The notes under the pieces: model-generated
The model's database searches: none
Told to the model about the DNA's origin: nothing
What the model saw: the letters and a program-made list of their open reading frames with translations, nothing else
Program-made: the position numbers and the translations under genes
Assembly: GCF_006376615.1 (NCBI RefSeq)
Contig: NZ_VEXQ01000015.1
Location: 53,597-117,596, forward strand
Length of the DNA stretch: 64,000 nucleotides
Source: Buttiauxella sp. B2
GTDB lineage: Bacteria > Pseudomonadota > Gammaproteobacteria > Enterobacterales > Enterobacteriaceae
Reading direction: 5' to 3'
Part shown: positions 61,634 to 64,000 of the stretch, piece by piece
Numbering within the stretch: the first letter of the stretch is position 1
How the letters are laid out: each line of letters begins with the position of its first letter

Positions 61634-62134
61634 ATGTCTGTAGAACGTGGGCCAACGCCGAGTAAAGAACAGGTCTTACGTCATCTGCGCCGTTCAAATG
61701 CGGTGGCTGAACGCGCGATTGCTCTTGGGCACCACCCTTTTGGTGCACTGCTGGTGGCGCCAGATAACGAAACTGTACTGCTTGAGCAATGCAACATCGA
61801 CACCGTTAACCATGCGGAATCGACGCTTGCGCGGATAGCAGCCAGCAATTTCACTGCCGATTATCTTTGGCAATGCACGCTATATACCGCCGTAGAACCT
61901 TGTTGCATGTGTGCGGGAACGGCTTACTGGGCAAACATCGGACGGGTAGTGTTTGGGATGTATGAGAGCCAGTTACTGGAAGCGACGGGTAGCCACCAGG
62001 AAAATCCGACCATGAGTGTGTCGTCAAAATATGTCTTTGAACACTGCCAGAAACCAGTGGAATTGATTGGCCCGGTGCCAGAAATTATTGAAGAAACGCG
62101 GGCGATGCAGCAAGCGTTTTGGTCGGCTCGTTGA
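61634..62134 (+). CDS. Zinc-dependent nucleoside/base deaminase (CDA/TadA superfamily)
   Basis: The ATG at 61634, right after AAGGAGAG, gives 166 residues. The zinc site is complete: NHAESTLAR (His and catalytic Glu) and TAVEPCCMCAGTAYW (two Cys). HHPFGALLV is the substrate-pocket strand. The layout resembles guanine deaminase and cytosine deaminase-like enzymes more than TadA, as the C-terminal part (ATGSHQENPTMSVSSKYVFE) is family-specific. It is the last gene of the importer operon, so it probably deaminates the imported heterocycle. Exact substrate unknown. Confidence 0.85.
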   Translation: MSVERGPTPSKEQVLRHLRRSNAVAERAIALGHHPFGALLVAPDNETVLLEQCNIDTVNHAESTLARIAASNFTADYLWQCTLYTAVEPCCMCAGTAYWANIGRVVFGMYESQLLEATGSHQENPTMSVSSKYVFEHCQKPVELIGPVPEIIEETRAMQQAFWSAR

Positions 62135-62137
62135 GTG

Positions 62138-62182
62138 GTCGCTGAGGCTAATGTAGGTCAGATTAGCCTCAGCGACATCTGA
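62138..62182. repeat. Partial palindromic unit of the BIME-like family
   Basis: GTCGCTGAGGCTAAT at 62138 and a fuller unit with GGTCAGATTAGCCTCAGCGA at 62156-62182 match the repeats at 27535 and 57723, with compensating changes in the stem. It lies between the convergent deaminase gene and cueP. Confidence 0.75.
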
Positions 62183-62188
62183 CATGAA

Positions 62189-62746
62189 CTAACTCTGCAG
62201 CGGCAACGTAGTTAAACATGTCTGGCTACTTTCATGCGTCGCAATGGGTGCACGGGCTGTTTTACCCTGATAACGCACTTCAATCGTGCCTTCAATATCA
62301 CGCGGCAACCAGACACCGACAAACCCATTCGCGTGGCTTGTCATACTTTTTTGCACCAGCACTTTGCCGTTTTTATCGGTGATTTTTACATCAAACGGCG
62401 TATTTGCTAACTCGCCACGACAACCAGAAAGACTGTGGTTGAAGCAAGGATGGGTTTGCGTCAAATATGGTGCGAACGACAGATAAAACTTGTCACCCAA
62501 TGGATAGCTGAATTGCTGTGTGCCATCAGACAATTTTAATTCGGTGCTGGTGATGCCTGCGTTATACGGCAGAGGGCGTGGCTGTGGCGAGCCGTCGATT
62601 GCCTCTACCATTTGTTCGGTCGTTTTTCCCGCTAAACCATGTGCCGCAAGAAATTCTGCATCCGTTTGTGCCGCGAATGCAGCACCACTCATACCCAGAG
62701 CCAGCAAAGCGAAAAGCGCCTGTTTTTTCAAACCTGGTTTCATCAT
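62189..62746 (-). CDS. cueP: Periplasmic copper-binding protein CueP
   Basis: A 185-residue protein with a Sec signal peptide ending AGAAFA-type (GMSGAAFA). The mature part matches CueP of Salmonella: FLAAHGLAGKTTEQMVEAID, PLGDKFYLSFAPYLTQTHPC and FNHSLSGCRGEL, with the third conserved Cys in SSQTCLTTL. The three cysteines bind copper and serve periplasmic copper tolerance, including transfer to superoxide dismutase in Salmonella. A CueR-type promoter stands directly upstream. E. coli K-12 lacks this gene. Confidence 0.94.
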   Translation of the reverse strand: MMKPGLKKQALFALLALGMSGAAFAAQTDAEFLAAHGLAGKTTEQMVEAIDGSPQPRPLPYNAGITSTELKLSDGTQQFSYPLGDKFYLSFAPYLTQTHPCFNHSLSGCRGELANTPFDVKITDKNGKVLVQKSMTSHANGFVGVWLPRDIEGTIEVRYQGKTARAPIATHESSQTCLTTLPLQS

Positions 62747-62783
62747 TGATTCCTTTCTAAAAGAGAGAGTTAAACTGCCACAG

Positions 62784-62814
62784 ACTCTAAACCTTCCCGT
62801 AAGGGGAGGGTCAA
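62784..62814 (-). promoter_or_regulatory. CueR/GolS-type promoter of cueP
   Basis: On the minus strand TTGACC (-35) and TAGAGT (-10) are separated by 19 bases, the long spacer used by MerR-family activators. The spacer holds the dyad ACCCTCCCCTTACGGGAAGG, which closely resembles the copA operator of enterics. Copper-responsive activation of cueP is therefore predicted. Confidence 0.93.
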
Positions 62815-62895
62815 AAGGATATGCAATTCTTTACAGAAAGTAGGGGTTTAGAGGCTTCCATGCCAATTTGCCTCAGTTAAAAGAAACGGCGACGC

Positions 62896-63999
62896 TCAGG
62901 CGGGCAGTTGGCTCAGAAATTCTGATACCGGCATGGGCTTGCCATACAAATACCCTTGCAGGAAGGTCACGTTACGCGTCCTCAGGTAGGTAGACTGCAC
63001 CTCGGTCTCTACCCCTTCCGCCACCAGTTTCAGGTCGAGCCGGTTCGCTAAGTCGATAATGTTGTCCACGATATGTGCGGAGAGTGCGTCAGTCCCAATC
63101 ATGCTGACGAAGCTCTTGTCGATTTTGAGAATATCGATGCTGAAGTTTTGCAGGTATCTCAGGCTGGAATTTCCGGTGCCAAAGTCATCAATAGCAATGA
63201 GGACTCCGAGGGCGTGAAGTTCGGCAATCAGTTGGTCCGTTTTATCATCCGCTACCAACAGCTCGCGTTCGGTTAACTCAAGCACCAGCGTGATGGGATT
63301 GTCCCGGAAGGTATCAATGAACACGCGGCAATCCTCCACCAGGCTAAAGTCCTTGCAGTGTGCTGCACTGATATTGAAGCCAAAATGGAAGCCTTCAGGT
63401 AGCTGATGTACCAGGGGGGAAAACTGTTCTCGTACCTGCTCCATCAGAACCCGGGTCATGGGGATAATAAGGCTGCTGTGTTCCGCTGTGGGAATGAATC
63501 GATCCGGCGATATGATGCCTTGCCGAGGATGTTGCCAACGCATCAGGACTTCACAGCCTGTCATGCGTTTATCCTCACCGGACACTACGGACTGGATGTA
63601 GGGAATGAACTCCCGGTGTTCCAGTGCCCGTCGCAATTCTTGCTCGGGCGAGTGCATGCGGCCCGACTTTCTGAACACCCAGACACCCGCAACCAGACTC
63701 AGAAGAGTCCAGGCAATGAGACTGAATCTGGAAAAACGCCAGATATTATCGAAATAGTCAGCGGGATATATGCGGGTAATGATCCGAAACGGGTACCGAC
63801 TTGATGGCTGCTCCAGATAGCCTGGTGATTCAAGGGGGAAGAGCTGGTCGGTGGGGGGTTCCCCGGCAGTCCATCGCTGTGGTCCCACAACCAGACTCAG
63901 GGGCGCATTGGTGCTCATCTTATCGAGCCCGGAGAACAGCAGGTAACCATAGAGTCTCACCGTGATACTGTCGTTGCCGACAACCTCCCGGTAGACCAC
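62896..63999 (-). CDS. EAL-domain cyclic di-GMP phosphodiesterase with CSS-type sensor (5' end outside window)
   Basis: The 367 visible residues are open at the window edge, so the GTG at 63999 is probably internal. The first 80 or so residues are the end of a periplasmic CSS-motif-like region, then one membrane helix (FSLIAWTLLSLVAGVWVF), then the EAL domain. The EAL domain has EVLMRWQHP (EVL for EAL), NISAAHC, LELTERE, IAIDDFGTGNSSLRYL, DILKIDKSFV, AEGVETE and QGYLYGKPM. All catalytic residues appear present, so it should hydrolyse c-di-GMP at the inner membrane. Which E. coli paralogue it matches cannot be decided. Confidence 0.9.
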   Translation of the reverse strand: MVYREVVGNDSITVRLYGYLLFSGLDKMSTNAPLSLVVGPQRWTAGEPPTDQLFPLESPGYLEQPSSRYPFRIITRIYPADYFDNIWRFSRFSLIAWTLLSLVAGVWVFRKSGRMHSPEQELRRALEHREFIPYIQSVVSGEDKRMTGCEVLMRWQHPRQGIISPDRFIPTAEHSSLIIPMTRVLMEQVREQFSPLVHQLPEGFHFGFNISAAHCKDFSLVEDCRVFIDTFRDNPITLVLELTERELLVADDKTDQLIAELHALGVLIAIDDFGTGNSSLRYLQNFSIDILKIDKSFVSMIGTDALSAHIVDNIIDLANRLDLKLVAEGVETEVQSTYLRTRNVTFLQGYLYGKPMPVSEFLSQLPA

Positions 64000-64000
64000 A

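Overview
The window looks like chromosomal DNA of an Enterobacteriaceae member close to the Escherichia/Salmonella/Klebsiella group. The gene order galF, O-antigen cluster, gnd, wzzB, hisIEFAHBCDGL, yeeZ, yeeY, plaP, sbcB, dacD, sbmC, yeeA, yeeX matches the classical enteric his/O-antigen region, and the proteins align closely with their enteric counterparts from memory. The species cannot be fixed from sequence alone; the moderate base composition and the gene complement would fit genera such as Buttiauxella, Kluyvera or Lelliottia, but this is a guess.

Region 1 (1-15280) is a Wzx/Wzy-type O-antigen locus. It opens with the 3' part of galF and a JUMPstart/ops leader. It continues with rmlB-rmlD-rmlA, a glycosyltransferase, rmlC, a FdtA/QdtA-type ketoisomerase, a sugar aminotransferase, the flippase wzx, a second glycosyltransferase, the polymerase wzy, a rhamnosyltransferase-like enzyme and a GNAT acetyltransferase, and closes with gnd and wzzB. 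The core is clearly AT-richer than its flanks, as is usual for exchanged O-antigen clusters. The content predicts a repeat unit with L-rhamnose and an acylated 3-amino-3,6-dideoxyhexose.

Region 2 (15281-29070) holds the complete histidine operon on the minus strand, with its leader peptide, attenuator and promoter. After it come yeeZ, the LysR regulator yeeY, a GABA-type aminotransferase, the putrescine importer plaP and sbcB.

Region 3 (29026-35958) is a degraded integrative element or prophage inserted in the 5' end of sbcB, a site known for Stx phages of E. coli. A 28-bp perfect direct repeat bounds it. It carries a frameshifted and truncated integrase, an IS3 end fragment, an intact IS407-group IS3-family element with a GGTG target duplication, remnants of phage structural and tail-fibre-assembly genes, two integral-membrane acyltransferases (candidate O-antigen modifiers) and a LexA-controlled pair of small genes, one resembling UmuD. 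The element supplies sbcB with a new start codon and upstream region, while the old sbcB start is stranded beside dacD.

Region 4 (35959-40734) is the conserved dacD-sbmC-yeeA-yeeX block, with a LexA box before sbmC, followed by pduX on the minus strand.

Region 5 (40940-57705) is the full anaerobic cobalamin operon, cbiABCDETFGHJKLMNQOP-cobUST, behind a cobalamin riboswitch and largely translationally coupled. The pocR and pdu genes are not next to it.

Region 6 (57720-64000) contains acuI, an operon with an NMT1/ThiY-like ABC importer and a zinc-dependent nucleoside/base deaminase, the periplasmic copper protein CueP behind a textbook CueR-type promoter, and the C-terminal part of an EAL-domain phosphodiesterase that runs off the window. 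Two families of palindromic intergenic repeats lie between operons.
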